A stretch of DNA of 64,000 nt. It comes from Acidobacteriota bacterium. GTDB lineage: Bacteria > Acidobacteriota > Blastocatellia > RBC074. The stretch covers positions 1 through 64,000 of the forward strand of contig JAHBSF010000009.1 of assembly GCA_019639255.1 (NCBI GenBank), given 5' to 3'. Below the pieces are notes generated by a model. That model worked only from the letters and a program-made list of their open reading frames with translations. It had not been told where the DNA came from and did no database searches. The translations under genes were made by a program, and so were the position numbers. Positions 10,889-19,618 of this stretch are shown piece after piece; within the stretch, counting starts at the first letter, position 1; each line of letters begins with the position of its first letter.

Positions 10889-11935
10889 ATGATTCATAAC
10901 GAAAGACTGGTCCGGGCCTGCCGAAGACAGGAGGTCGATCGCGCGCCCGTATGGATGATGCGGCAGGCGGGAAGGTACCTGCCCGAATACCGGGCCGTGC
11001 GCGCACGCACGGATTTTCTGACGCTGTGCAAAACGCCCGAACTTGCGGCGGAAGTCTCGCTGCAACCGCTCGAAATACTCGGCGTGGATGCGGTGATAAT
11101 GTTTTCCGACATCCTGATCCCTGTAGAAGCGATGGGGATGTCGCTCGAACTTACGGAAAAAGGCCCCGTTCTCGGCGATCCCATTCGCACTTCCGGACAA
11201 ATAGAAAAGCTGATCGTCCCGGACCCCGTAGAGCGCACGCCGTTTGTTTTCGAGACGATCAGACTGTTGAAAAATGCATTGCGCGACGAAGTTCCGCTTA
11301 TAGGTTTTGCGGGCGCGCCCTATACGCTGGCGTCTTACATGATCGAGGGCGGCACGTCGCGCAATTTCGCGGCGATCAAGACCCTGATGTACCGCGAGCC
11401 GGAATTGCTGCACCGGCTGCTCGAGAAAATCTCGGATGCGATCATTCTGTATTTGAATGCGCAGATAGAGGCCGGTGTTCACCTCGTGCAATTGTTCGAT
11501 ACTTGGGCGGGAGAACTCGGCCCCGAGTATTACGAAGAGTTCGCTCTTGAATACGAACGAAAAATCTTTTCAAGCCTGCATCGCGGGCCTGAGGGACTCG
11601 GAGTTCCGGCCGCGCTTTATATAAACGGGTGCAGCGCAATACTGGAAAAGATGGCCGAATCCGGAGCGAACGTCCTGAGCATAGACTGGCGAATCGATCT
11701 GGCGGAGGCGCGGCGCCGCGTAGGAAACAGTATTGCGCTGCAGGGAAATCTCGATCCGTGCGCATTGCTGGGAACGCCCGAAACGATTCGCACGCAGGTT
11801 AAGGAAATATTGCGAAAGGGCGCGGGCGCGGGCCATATCATGAATCTCGGTCACGGCATTCTGCCGATGACGCCGGTAGAAAACGCGCGCGCTTTCATAG
11901 ACGCCGCAAAAGAAGGAATCAGGGAAGTCGCATGA
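10889..11935 (+). CDS. hemE: uroporphyrinogen decarboxylase
   Basis: A 348-residue cytosolic heme-pathway enzyme that decarboxylates uroporphyrinogen III to coproporphyrinogen III. The N-terminal signature VDRAPVWMMRQAGRYLPEYR is present, then GFAGAPYTLASYMIEGG and a C-terminal GAGAGHIMNLGHGILPMTPVENA-type ending. Its stop overlaps the start of the M16 peptidase gene (ATGA), so they share a transcript. It opens a hemE, M16, M16, hemH, hemY cluster. Confidence 0.97.
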   Translation: MIHNERLVRACRRQEVDRAPVWMMRQAGRYLPEYRAVRARTDFLTLCKTPELAAEVSLQPLEILGVDAVIMFSDILIPVEAMGMSLELTEKGPVLGDPIRTSGQIEKLIVPDPVERTPFVFETIRLLKNALRDEVPLIGFAGAPYTLASYMIEGGTSRNFAAIKTLMYREPELLHRLLEKISDAIILYLNAQIEAGVHLVQLFDTWAGELGPEYYEEFALEYERKIFSSLHRGPEGLGVPAALYINGCSAILEKMAESGANVLSIDWRIDLAEARRRVGNSIALQGNLDPCALLGTPETIRTQVKEILRKGAGAGHIMNLGHGILPMTPVENARAFIDAAKEGIREVA

Positions 11936-13230
11936 ACGTTAATACTCCGGCGTTGACGCGAATAACGGAATATCACGGCATTACCGAATACATGCTTGAA
12001 AGCAACGGCCTGAAAGTGCTGCTGGAGCGGCGTCCGGCTGCTCCAGTAATAGCGTTTATGGTCGTCTATCGCGTCGGATCGCGCAACGAAGCCGTCGGAC
12101 ATACGGGCGCAACGCACCTGCTCGAACATATGCTTTTCAAAGGCACGCCGACATTCAACAAGCGCACCGGAACGCAGATCGCCTCGGTCCTGCAGCGCCA
12201 GGGCGCCGTGTACAACGCCGACACGTGGTATGACAGAACCAGGTATTACGAGGTATTGCCCAGCGATCAACTCGAACTCGCCATACACCTCGAAGCCGAC
12301 CGCATGCGCAATTCATTCATCGCCGATGAGGATCGGCAATCGGAGATGGTTGTCGTGCGAAACGAAATGGAACGGGGCGAAAACGATCCCGGCCGAATAC
12401 TGGACGAACGCGTCTGGGCCGCGGCGTTCCGCGAGCATCCGTATCATCACCCAACCATCGGATGGCGGTCGGACGTAGAAGGCATGCCTACGTCCCGCCT
12501 CAAGGAGTTCTACGATACGTTTTATCATCCGAATAACGCCACGGCGATTCTTGTAGGAGATTTCGAGGAGGACGAAGCGCTGGATTTGATCGCCAAACAC
12601 TTCGGGAGGATTCCGCCGTCGCCCGCGCCGATTCCGCCTATGTACACCGTAGAACCGCCGCAGCAGGGTGAGCACCGGTTTATTCTCAGGCGCGCAGGGC
12701 AATTGGGCCTTGTAGAAATAGCGTGGCATATACCGGAAGCGAGCCATCCCGACACGCCTGCGATTACGGTCTTCGATCAGATTCTGTCGGCAGGCATATC
12801 ATCGCGGCTCTATCAGGCGATCGTTGAAACTCAGATCGCCGTAAGCGCCGGCGCACAATCCTTTCAGTTCCGGGATCCGGGGCTGTTCACAATCGAAATG
12901 ATGCTTCCGCCCGGCGGCAGCCACGAAACCGCCGAACGCGCGGCTCTCGACGTAATCGAGAAAATGAAAACCGAGGATGTATCGGAAAGCGAGCTGAAAA
13001 AAGCGAAATCGCAGATAGTTGCGCAGCTCATCTTTCTGCGGGATTCGCCTTTCGGCGTCGTTAACGCGCTCGGCGAAATAGAGGCGGTTGCGGACTGGAA
13101 GTTTTATGTCGACCTGCCTGCATTGGTTGAACATGTTACGCCTGAGGATCTGAGGCGTATCGCGAATGAATACTTCACCGCCGACAACCGGACCGTGGGA
13201 TATTTCATACCTAAAGAAGAAGAAGGATAA
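11932..13230 (+). CDS. M16 zinc metallopeptidase, catalytic subunit type
   Basis: A 432-residue pitrilysin/processing-peptidase-like protein. It has the inverted zinc motif HxxEH at residues 62-66 (THLLEH) and a downstream Glu in RNEMERGEND, so the active site looks complete. No obvious signal peptide is present. It overlaps hemE by four bases and precedes a second M16 gene that lacks the metal motif, matching the active/inactive two-subunit arrangement known for bacterial M16B peptidases. A substrate cannot be read from sequence. Its position inside a heme operon is unusual. Confidence 0.92.
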   Translation: MNVNTPALTRITEYHGITEYMLESNGLKVLLERRPAAPVIAFMVVYRVGSRNEAVGHTGATHLLEHMLFKGTPTFNKRTGTQIASVLQRQGAVYNADTWYDRTRYYEVLPSDQLELAIHLEADRMRNSFIADEDRQSEMVVVRNEMERGENDPGRILDERVWAAAFREHPYHHPTIGWRSDVEGMPTSRLKEFYDTFYHPNNATAILVGDFEEDEALDLIAKHFGRIPPSPAPIPPMYTVEPPQQGEHRFILRRAGQLGLVEIAWHIPEASHPDTPAITVFDQILSAGISSRLYQAIVETQIAVSAGAQSFQFRDPGLFTIEMMLPPGGSHETAERAALDVIEKMKTEDVSESELKKAKSQIVAQLIFLRDSPFGVVNALGEIEAVADWKFYVDLPALVEHVTPEDLRRIANEYFTADNRTVGYFIPKEEEG

Positions 13231-13319
13231 CGAAACAAGCAGAAACCGGCGGCCGGGATCGCTGAATTATTGTTTGTTCCTTTATAACTTCTTCCTCTCT
13301 AAACGAGAATTACCGGGGT

Positions 13320-14594
13320 ATGCACATTACATCGTTTGAAGCGCGCACGGCGCGTTTTTGTTACCCGAACGGATTGACGCTGCTGGTGCTCGAAAATCAC
13401 GCGAATCCTACGGCGTCGATCTACGGATTTCTAAAAGCCGGATCGTATTTCAATCCGCCGAATCGGCGCGGACTATCCAGCCTGACGGCAAGCATGCTGA
13501 CAAAAGGCACCACTCGCCGCAGCAAACTTGAGATTGCCGAAGCGCTCGAATCGGTCGGAGCGCGAATCAGCTTCAATTCAAACACTTTCACGGTATCCAT
13601 GCTCGGGCAATCGCTCAGCAGGGATTTCGGGTTGCTGATCGAAACCCTGGCAGAGGAGTTGCGCGAACCGGCCTTTCCGGATGAAGAGCTGGCGAAGCTC
13701 AGGCACAGGACCATCGCCGCGATCCGGCAGGAAGAAGAAGAAACCCGATCCAGAGCAGTAGAGCGCCTTACGCAACTTATTTACACGCCCGATAATCCGT
13801 ACTACCAGCTTTGCGCCGATGACCTGATTGCACAAATTGAATCGATTTCAGTCGAAGAGTTGGGCGATTTTTACGCCGCACGTTACGGCGCAGCCTCGAT
13901 GCTGCTCGTTATCGTCGGCGACGTGGACACGGATGAAGTACATAACCGGATCGGAGAGCTTGTCGGCGACTGGACCGGGGCCGATGCCGGAGTAATAAAC
14001 CTGCCGATTACGCCGCTACAAACGGCGCCGATGCGCGCCGTTGTGCCTATGAAGGACAAGGCGAATGCCGATGTAGTGATCGGGCACGCATCGCAGTTGC
14101 GCCGTTCGAACCCGGATTATCTCCCGGCGCAGATTGCAAACCGCGCGCTCGGACAATCGACTCTTTCGTCGCGCCTCGGCCTCAAGATTCGCGATGACAT
14201 GGGTCTTACTTACGGAATCAATTCGACGTTTTCGGAATCGGGCCTGGGCGACGGCCCGTTTATGATAAGCGTGACGGTGGCGCCAGAAAATATCGATCTC
14301 GTAGTGAAAACAACCGTCGATATCGTAGAGGAATTCATCGAGGAAGGCATACGGGAAGATGAATTGCGCGACGAACAAACGTCGTGGATCGGCGGATTCA
14401 AGATAGGACTTGCTACGAATGCAGGGATCGCCGGTCAAATCGCAAGCGCGGAAATGCACGCACTCGGAGTTAAACATCTGGACGCGTTTCCAACACTGCT
14501 CAATAACGTGACGAAAGCCGAAGTAGACGCTGCGATCCGGCATTACTTCCATCCGAGACGGGCTACGACGGTGATTGCAGGCACTCTGGATTGA
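13320..14594 (+). CDS. M16 peptidase-like protein, non-catalytic partner
   Basis: A 424-residue M16-fold protein. Where the partner has THLLEHMLFKGT, this one has SSLTASMLTKGT: both histidines and the glutamate are replaced by Ser, Ser and Ala, so no zinc site remains. The C-terminal half (RSNPDYLPAQIANRALG, SSRLGLKIRDDMGLTYGI) is typical of M16 non-catalytic chains. It probably pairs with the upstream peptidase. The 89-bp gap before it shows no clear terminator. Confidence 0.9.
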   Translation: MHITSFEARTARFCYPNGLTLLVLENHANPTASIYGFLKAGSYFNPPNRRGLSSLTASMLTKGTTRRSKLEIAEALESVGARISFNSNTFTVSMLGQSLSRDFGLLIETLAEELREPAFPDEELAKLRHRTIAAIRQEEEETRSRAVERLTQLIYTPDNPYYQLCADDLIAQIESISVEELGDFYAARYGAASMLLVIVGDVDTDEVHNRIGELVGDWTGADAGVINLPITPLQTAPMRAVVPMKDKANADVVIGHASQLRRSNPDYLPAQIANRALGQSTLSSRLGLKIRDDMGLTYGINSTFSESGLGDGPFMISVTVAPENIDLVVKTTVDIVEEFIEEGIREDELRDEQTSWIGGFKIGLATNAGIAGQIASAEMHALGVKHLDAFPTLLNNVTKAEVDAAIRHYFHPRRATTVIAGTLD

Positions 14595-14605
14595 TCGGAG
14601 AGATG

Positions 14606-14643
14606 CCACGGAATGCACGACAAATATTCCGCGTGTTCCGCGG
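14606..14643. repeat. family B palindrome (degenerate) before hemH
   Basis: CCACGGAATGCACG and CGCGTGTTCCGCGG form an imperfect inverted repeat around ten bases. It is shorter than the other family B copies. It lies between the co-directional M16 gene and hemH, 19 bases before the hemH start. Confidence 0.6.
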
Positions 14644-14662
14644 TTGACCTGTTTCTTGCATT

Positions 14663-15643
14663 ATGAAACTCGGAGTATTGCTCTTCAACCTCGGCGGCCC
14701 GGAGACGCTCGAAGATGTGCGTCCGTTTTTGTTCAACCTCTTCTCCGATCCCGAAATAGTGAGGCTGCCCGCAGCGTGGATGCAAAGACCTCTGGCCTGG
14801 CTGATATCGACATTACGCAATCGCAAATCTTCCGGTTATTACGCGCTGATCGGGGGCGGTTCGCCGCTGCGACGAATCACCGAAGCGCAGGCCCACGAGC
14901 TGCAAAAAGAACTCCTGCGCCGAGGCATCGAATCAAGCGTGTATATAGGTATGCGCTATTGGAAACCGTACACCCGCGAGGCGATCGACGCTATTGAACG
15001 CGACGGTGTTACGGATCTTGTAGTGCTGCCGCTCTATCCGCAATTTTCCGTTTCCACTACGGGTTCGAGTTTCAAGGATTTCGTTCGACAACTGGATGCA
15101 CGTGGAGGGCGAAGAAACATTCGCCGCCGCTATATAACCAGGTGGCATACGCATCCCGGTTATATCGACGTGCTCGCCGCGCAGATTTCTCAAGAAATCC
15201 GGCATTTCCCCGACCCGGATCCTTCGCGCGTGCACCTGCTGTTCAGCGCGCATGGCGTGCCGCAGAGCTACATCGACGAGGGCGATCCGTACCTCAGACA
15301 TACTGAAACCACAGTAGCCCTCGTCGATGAGCGTCTGGGCCGGCGCAGCCCCGTGCATCTCAGTTTTCAGAGCAAGGTTGGCCCGGTGAAATGGCTTGAA
15401 CCTTCCACCGATCGAAAGTTGCGCGAACTGAGGCTGGAGGGGGCCGAACAGGTGCTGATGGTGCCCGTCAGTTTTGTGTCCGACCATATAGAAACGCTTT
15501 ATGAACTCGACATTCTTTACCGCAAACTCGCCGAAGAAATCGGATTGCGCGCCTATCGCCGCGTCCCGGCGCTCAACTGCAACGCGGCTTTCATCAGCGC
15601 GCTCGCCGATATCGTAATCGAGAGATTGCCGAATACGACGTAA
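14663..15643 (+). CDS. hemH: ferrochelatase
   Basis: A 326-residue enzyme inserting ferrous iron into a porphyrin at the end of heme synthesis. Features are KLGVLLFNLGGPETLEDV at the N-terminus, VLPLYPQFSVSTTGSS, and LLFSAHGVPQSYIDEGDPY, where the His of SAHG is the expected catalytic residue. PVSFVSDHIETLYELD follows. No extra C-terminal membrane segment is present. It is followed after six bases by hemY. Confidence 0.96.
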   Translation: MKLGVLLFNLGGPETLEDVRPFLFNLFSDPEIVRLPAAWMQRPLAWLISTLRNRKSSGYYALIGGGSPLRRITEAQAHELQKELLRRGIESSVYIGMRYWKPYTREAIDAIERDGVTDLVVLPLYPQFSVSTTGSSFKDFVRQLDARGGRRNIRRRYITRWHTHPGYIDVLAAQISQEIRHFPDPDPSRVHLLFSAHGVPQSYIDEGDPYLRHTETTVALVDERLGRRSPVHLSFQSKVGPVKWLEPSTDRKLRELRLEGAEQVLMVPVSFVSDHIETLYELDILYRKLAEEIGLRAYRRVPALNCNAAFISALADIVIERLPNTT

Positions 15644-15649
15644 AGCCAC

Positions 15650-17104
15650 GTGATGCGATACGACGCAATCATTCTCGGTGCGGGCATATCGGGCCTCACG
15701 GCGGCGCATCGGCTCTCCCGCCGCAACCGGCGCATTCTGCTTCTTGAATCCAACGACCGCGTGGGCGGCGCAATCGAGACCATGGAATCGGATGGCTTCC
15801 TGATCGAGCGCGGGCCGAACAGCCTGCGCGGCACACACGAATTTCTGGATCTAGTAGATGAACTCGGCATCGACGACGAACTCATCGCCGCCGATCCTCG
15901 CGCACCCGCATACATTTATCATCGCAACGCGCTGCACGCCGTTCCGATGGGTCCGGCGGCTCTGATTGGTACGGAATTGCTTTCACTGCGCGGCAAGATG
16001 CGTTTGCTTGCCGAACCGTTCATTTCGCGTGCAGAAGGTCTGGGAGAAGAAAGCATCGCATCGTTTATTCGCCGCCGCCTGGGCGACGAAGTTCTGGAAA
16101 GAATTGTTGCGCCGTTTGTATCCGGCGTTTATGCCGGGGATGCAGAACAATTGAGCGTGCAGGCGGCTATGGCGCGGTTGGCCGGTTTCGAAACCGATAG
16201 CGGAAGCATAATGCTGGGTGCGTTGCGCGGCTTGCTGCGGCGGAAACCCGAATCTGAGGCCGCAAGGCCCGCAAGGTCGCTCAGACGCTATCGGCTTTGT
16301 TCGTTTCGCACCGGTTTGCACAGACTTCCTCAAGCGTTGTCCGCAAGTCTTGGCAATGCTGTAATGACCGGAGCAAGAGTTGAGAGTGTCGCTCAACTTT
16401 CGATTCCGGAAGGGGAACCGGTATTTGAGATTGAAGCGGTGCGCGGACGCGACCGGCAAGTCCTGACTACCGGGACGTTGATCGTTGCAACTCCGGCCTA
16501 CACCGCATCGGAGTTGACGCTGAAATTATCACCGGGTCTTTCGGCTCTGCTTGCGGAAATCAGTTACAATTCGCTCGTAACGGCGCCGCTTGCGTGGCGT
16601 GCAACACAGATCGGGCGGCCGCTGGACGGCTTCGGTTTTCTCGCCCCGCGAAACGAGGGATTGAGGACGCTTGGTTCGATCTGGAACAGCACGCTTTTTC
16701 CGGATCGCTCAAGGCAGGGATGGGCGCTGCTTACGAATTTTATAGGCGGATCGACCGATCCGGGCGCGGTGAATCTTGAAGATGGAGAGTTGCGGCGAAT
16801 AGCGTCCGACGATCTGAAACGGGTACTGGGTATAGAGGGAGAGCCGCTCGCGCTGCCGCTGACGCGCTACTGGAGAGCGATCCCGCAATATACGATCGGG
16901 CATGCCGAACGCATCGAAAAAATCCGGAAAGCGGTTGAAAAAGTAAACGGACTGGTCCTGATCGGGAATTACATGGACGGCGTTTCATTGGGCGATTGCA
17001 TAAAACACGCGCGCGATGCAGCCGACCATTGCATCGACCCGAACCGATCCACAATTGGTGCAAAGCGTGAGACGGCAAGAGAGATAACGGAACAGACGAA
17101 ATGA
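15650..17104 (+). CDS. hemY: protoporphyrinogen/coproporphyrinogen oxidase, FAD- and oxygen-dependent
   Basis: A 484-residue flavoprotein. The FAD-binding motif AIILGAGISGLTAAHRLSRR and RVGGAIET lie at the N-terminus, and GLVLIGNYMDGVSLGDCI at the C-terminus completes the FAD site. The enzyme aromatises the porphyrinogen using O2, implying aerobic heme synthesis. The last 20 or so residues (from PNRSTIGAK through AREITEQTK) are encoded by the family A palindrome at 17038-17178, which also supplies the TGA stop. The native protein probably ended near HCID. The same REIT-E-xTK tail occurs on ArgH. Confidence 0.93.
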   Translation: MMRYDAIILGAGISGLTAAHRLSRRNRRILLLESNDRVGGAIETMESDGFLIERGPNSLRGTHEFLDLVDELGIDDELIAADPRAPAYIYHRNALHAVPMGPAALIGTELLSLRGKMRLLAEPFISRAEGLGEESIASFIRRRLGDEVLERIVAPFVSGVYAGDAEQLSVQAAMARLAGFETDSGSIMLGALRGLLRRKPESEAARPARSLRRYRLCSFRTGLHRLPQALSASLGNAVMTGARVESVAQLSIPEGEPVFEIEAVRGRDRQVLTTGTLIVATPAYTASELTLKLSPGLSALLAEISYNSLVTAPLAWRATQIGRPLDGFGFLAPRNEGLRTLGSIWNSTLFPDRSRQGWALLTNFIGGSTDPGAVNLEDGELRRIASDDLKRVLGIEGEPLALPLTRYWRAIPQYTIGHAERIEKIRKAVEKVNGLVLIGNYMDGVSLGDCIKHARDAADHCIDPNRSTIGAKRETAREITEQTK

Positions 17105-17178
17105 AACGAAAATCACGGAAAAGTTGAATGTTTTAGTAGTTTCCGTATTATTTCGTTTGTTCCGTTATCTCTCTCTTT
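17038..17178. repeat. family A palindrome overlapping the hemY 3' end
   Basis: AGAGAGATAACGGAACAGAC on the left pairs with GTTCCGTTATCTCTCT on the right. The left outer flank (CCGATCCACAATTGGTGCAAAG) matches the outer arm of the full-length copy at 27564. The left arm is inside hemY coding sequence and contains its stop codon. The right outer arm is missing beyond TTTTATG. Confidence 0.85.
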
Positions 17179-17221
17179 TATGTGTGAATGCCGTCTGGGA
17201 AGGTAAACGAATATAAAGAAA

Positions 17222-18451
17222 ATGCGCACTATTTATCTGGATTGTTTTGCGGGAATAAGCGGCGATATGCTGCTCGGTGCAATGCTTGACCTCGGTCTCG
17301 ATATCACAGACTTGAAGGCCGAGCTTTCAAAACTCGACCTTCACGGTTTTGCCGTCGATTCCCAGAAAACCAATCGCTGCGGCATCACGTCAACCAAATT
17401 CGACGTCATCGTTCACCACCACGATCACCATCACGATCATCATGAACATGATCATCATGTTGCAGAACATCCTGCTCACGCTCATCGGCCGCTGTCCGAA
17501 ATCGTGCGCCTGATAGAAGCGTCCGAACTTGCGGACCGCGTAAAGGGTCGTGCGATCGCCGTATTTCGCAGGCTCGGCGAGGCAGAGGCGAAAATTCACG
17601 GCGTACCGGTTGAAACCGTGCAGTTTCATGAAGTCGGCGCGGTTGATTCCATCGTCGATATAGTGGGCGCCTGCATAGGGCTCGACCTGCTCGGCATAGA
17701 AAAGATCGTCTGCTCTGCTCTTCACGTAGGAACGGGTACGTTCGAATGCGCACACGGCGTCTATCCGGTTCCGGGTCCGGCTACGGCGGAGCTGCTGCGC
17801 AACGCTCCGGTCTACGCGGGAGAAGTTCGCGGCGAACTCGTCACGCCAACCGGAGCCGCCATCGTATCCACGCTCGCCTCTGAATTCGGTCCGCTGCCGG
17901 CGATGAATGTGCTGCGCGTCGGATACGGCGCCGGCGCACGCAAGTACCCGCACTTCCCCAATGTGCTGCGGGCGTTTTTGGGAGAAACCGAACTGGAAGC
18001 CGCCCCGAACACCGTCGCGGTGATCGAAGCGAATCTGGATGATCTGTCGCCCCAGGTGCTCGGCCACCTGATGGAGCGTGCGTTTGCATCGGGCGCGCTG
18101 GACCTTTTTTATACCCCCGTGCAAATGAAGAAGAACCGGCCCGGCGTGCTGTTGACTGCGCTGTGCGCCCCATACGATCGGGATGCGATTATCAACCTGA
18201 TCTTCAGCGAAACTTCTACTCTGGGCGTACGCCACCGGATCGAACAACGCACCACTCTCAACCGCGAGCACATTGCAGTGAAGACCGAATACGGTTCCAT
18301 CAGAATCAAGGCGGCAAGCGACGCTTCCGGCAAACGGCGAAATTTCGCGCCGGAATTCGATGATTGCCGGGAAGCGGCGGAATCGCACGGCGTACCTCTT
18401 CGAGAGGTACAGCAGGCAGCCATAGTCGCATTTCTGCAACTCGAGCGATAA
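17222..18451 (+). CDS. larC: nickel-pincer cofactor biosynthesis protein LarC
   Basis: A 409-residue protein. It begins YLDCFAGISGDMLLGAMLDLG and carries a His-rich stretch of about 27 residues from residue 62 (HHHDHHHDHHEHDHH). FHEVGAVDSIVDIVG, HGVYPVPGPATAELL and LVTPTGAAI follow, with a C-terminal EANLDDLSPQVLGHL domain. In Lactiplantibacillus, LarC inserts nickel into the pincer nucleotide used by lactate racemase, and there the two halves are joined by frameshifting; here one continuous frame encodes both. No larA, larB or larE is in the window, so its partner is elsewhere. Confidence 0.93.
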   Translation: MRTIYLDCFAGISGDMLLGAMLDLGLDITDLKAELSKLDLHGFAVDSQKTNRCGITSTKFDVIVHHHDHHHDHHEHDHHVAEHPAHAHRPLSEIVRLIEASELADRVKGRAIAVFRRLGEAEAKIHGVPVETVQFHEVGAVDSIVDIVGACIGLDLLGIEKIVCSALHVGTGTFECAHGVYPVPGPATAELLRNAPVYAGEVRGELVTPTGAAIVSTLASEFGPLPAMNVLRVGYGAGARKYPHFPNVLRAFLGETELEAAPNTVAVIEANLDDLSPQVLGHLMERAFASGALDLFYTPVQMKKNRPGVLLTALCAPYDRDAIINLIFSETSTLGVRHRIEQRTTLNREHIAVKTEYGSIRIKAASDASGKRRNFAPEFDDCREAAESHGVPLREVQQAAIVAFLQLER

Positions 18452-18546
18452 GGACAAAGACCGCACACGGGAGGCGGTTGATGTTTGTTCGGTCGAATTC
18501 CGCGTGTTGAGTGATCCCTGCTTGCTTCAGCCGAGAGCCGATCGCT

Positions 18547-19290
18547 ATGATATCCGGCATGAACGGATCGTCCGCCGCAATACTCGTCATCGGAGATGAA
18601 ATACTCAGCGGCAAGACTGCGGAAGTAAACGCGCAGATGCTCATAGGCGAGCTGCGCGACCTTGGCGTTGCGCTTCGCCGGATCGTAATTATTTCGGATG
18701 ACATTGATGAAGTCGCAATCGCGGTGAGGGAGTTGTCTGCCCGTTTCGATCACGTGTTTACATCCGGCGGCGTCGGCCCTACACACGACGATGTTACGAT
18801 CCTCGGCATCGCACGCGCATTCGATCGCTCCGTTATTCGCCATACTGAACTGCAAGCCCGCCTGCGCGCTTACTTCGGCGCAAACATCGACGAAGCGCGG
18901 CTACGCATGGCCGACGTTCCTGAGGGCACACAACTGATCGAAACGCCGGATCTGCGCTGGCCCGTGCTCGCCTGCGAAAACGTATATATTCTGCCCGGCG
19001 TACCCGAACTTTTTAAGCGCAAGTTCGCCGCAATTCGCGAGCGCTTCCGCGTCGCTCCGTATTTCGCCCGCGCCTTCTACACACTCGAGGATGAATTCGA
19101 CATCGCAGACCGGCTTCGGGAAGTCGCAACCGCACATCCGCAAGTCGCCATTGGCTCCTATCCGAATTTCAGCGCCCCCGATTACCGCGTAAAACTCACG
19201 CTGGAATCCAAAGATGGGGCGGCAATTCAAAGCGCTTCGGAGGCTCTTTTGGCGCTGCTCGATCCCGCACAAATCGCACGCGTCGAATAG
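18547..19290 (+). CDS. CinA-type molybdopterin-binding-domain protein
   Basis: About 247 residues with a MoCF-binding (MoaB/Mog-like) domain: AILVIGDEILSGKTAEVNAQML near the N-terminus and FTSGGVGPTHDDVTILGIARAF after it. This corresponds to the N-terminal half of CinA; the nicotinamide-nucleotide amidase domain is absent. Related eukaryotic domains act as FAD pyrophosphatase or synthase, so the reaction here is uncertain. The start could be 18511 (GTG), 18547 or 18559; 18547 has the best-placed purine-rich stretch. It is convergent with argH. Confidence 0.8.
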   Translation: MISGMNGSSAAILVIGDEILSGKTAEVNAQMLIGELRDLGVALRRIVIISDDIDEVAIAVRELSARFDHVFTSGGVGPTHDDVTILGIARAFDRSVIRHTELQARLRAYFGANIDEARLRMADVPEGTQLIETPDLRWPVLACENVYILPGVPELFKRKFAAIRERFRVAPYFARAFYTLEDEFDIADRLREVATAHPQVAIGSYPNFSAPDYRVKLTLESKDGAAIQSASEALLALLDPAQIARVE

Positions 19291-19343
19291 GGGCCCGCAA
19301 TCGCACCCATAAACCCTGATATTACAATGCTTTACATTGATGC

Positions 19344-19465
19344 TTGACAAGCTGTGGTTCGATGTAGCAAATTTATAGCCAGTCCGACTGTTGATGAGGT
19401 GAGGACATCAGCAGTTCAGAGCCGGTCGGCGAGTTCCCAGCTTGCCGGCCGGCTCATCGCTTTTT
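19344..19465 (+). ncRNA. candidate small RNA or terminator complex
   Basis: A consensus TTGACA (19344-19349) is followed by an AT-rich stretch but no good -10. A 9-bp hairpin follows (CTGTTGATG 19388-19396, CATCAGCAG 19406-19414), then a 15-bp GC-rich hairpin with two G-U pairs (19419-19433 with 19441-19455), then CGCTTTTT. The second hairpin is a convincing intrinsic terminator. Either this is an independent RNA of about 90 bases or it terminates the upstream cinA-like transcript. It matches no RNA family I recognise. Confidence 0.4.
19419..19465 (+). terminator. GC-rich intrinsic terminator
   Basis: The stem GAGCCGGTCGGCGAG / CTTGCCGGCCGGCTC has the loop TTCCCAG and is followed by ATCGCTTTTT. 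It reads in the plus direction after the cinA-like gene. It lies just before the family A palindrome, so the two together would block read-through into argH antisense. Confidence 0.75.
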
Positions 19466-19492
19466 GGGGAGGGAAGAAGCAGTTTGGTGCAC

Positions 19493-19618
19493 AACTCGAG
19501 GCCGCAAGAGAGATAACGGAACATACGAAATAAAACGAAAATCACGGAAATGTTGAATATTTTCCGTCTGTTCCGTCTTATTTCGTATGTTCCGTTATCT
19601 CTCTTGCGGCCTCGAGTT
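19493..19618. repeat. family A palindrome overlapping the argH 3' end
   Basis: AACTCGAGGCCGCAAGAGAG at 19493 is repeated inverted, ending at 19618, so arms of about 46 bp match before diverging inward. The outer 14 bp of the right arm are argH codons (ELEAA), so the palindrome includes an inverted copy of the argH end. It also supplies the tail REITEHTK and the TAA stop of argH. Confidence 0.9.
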
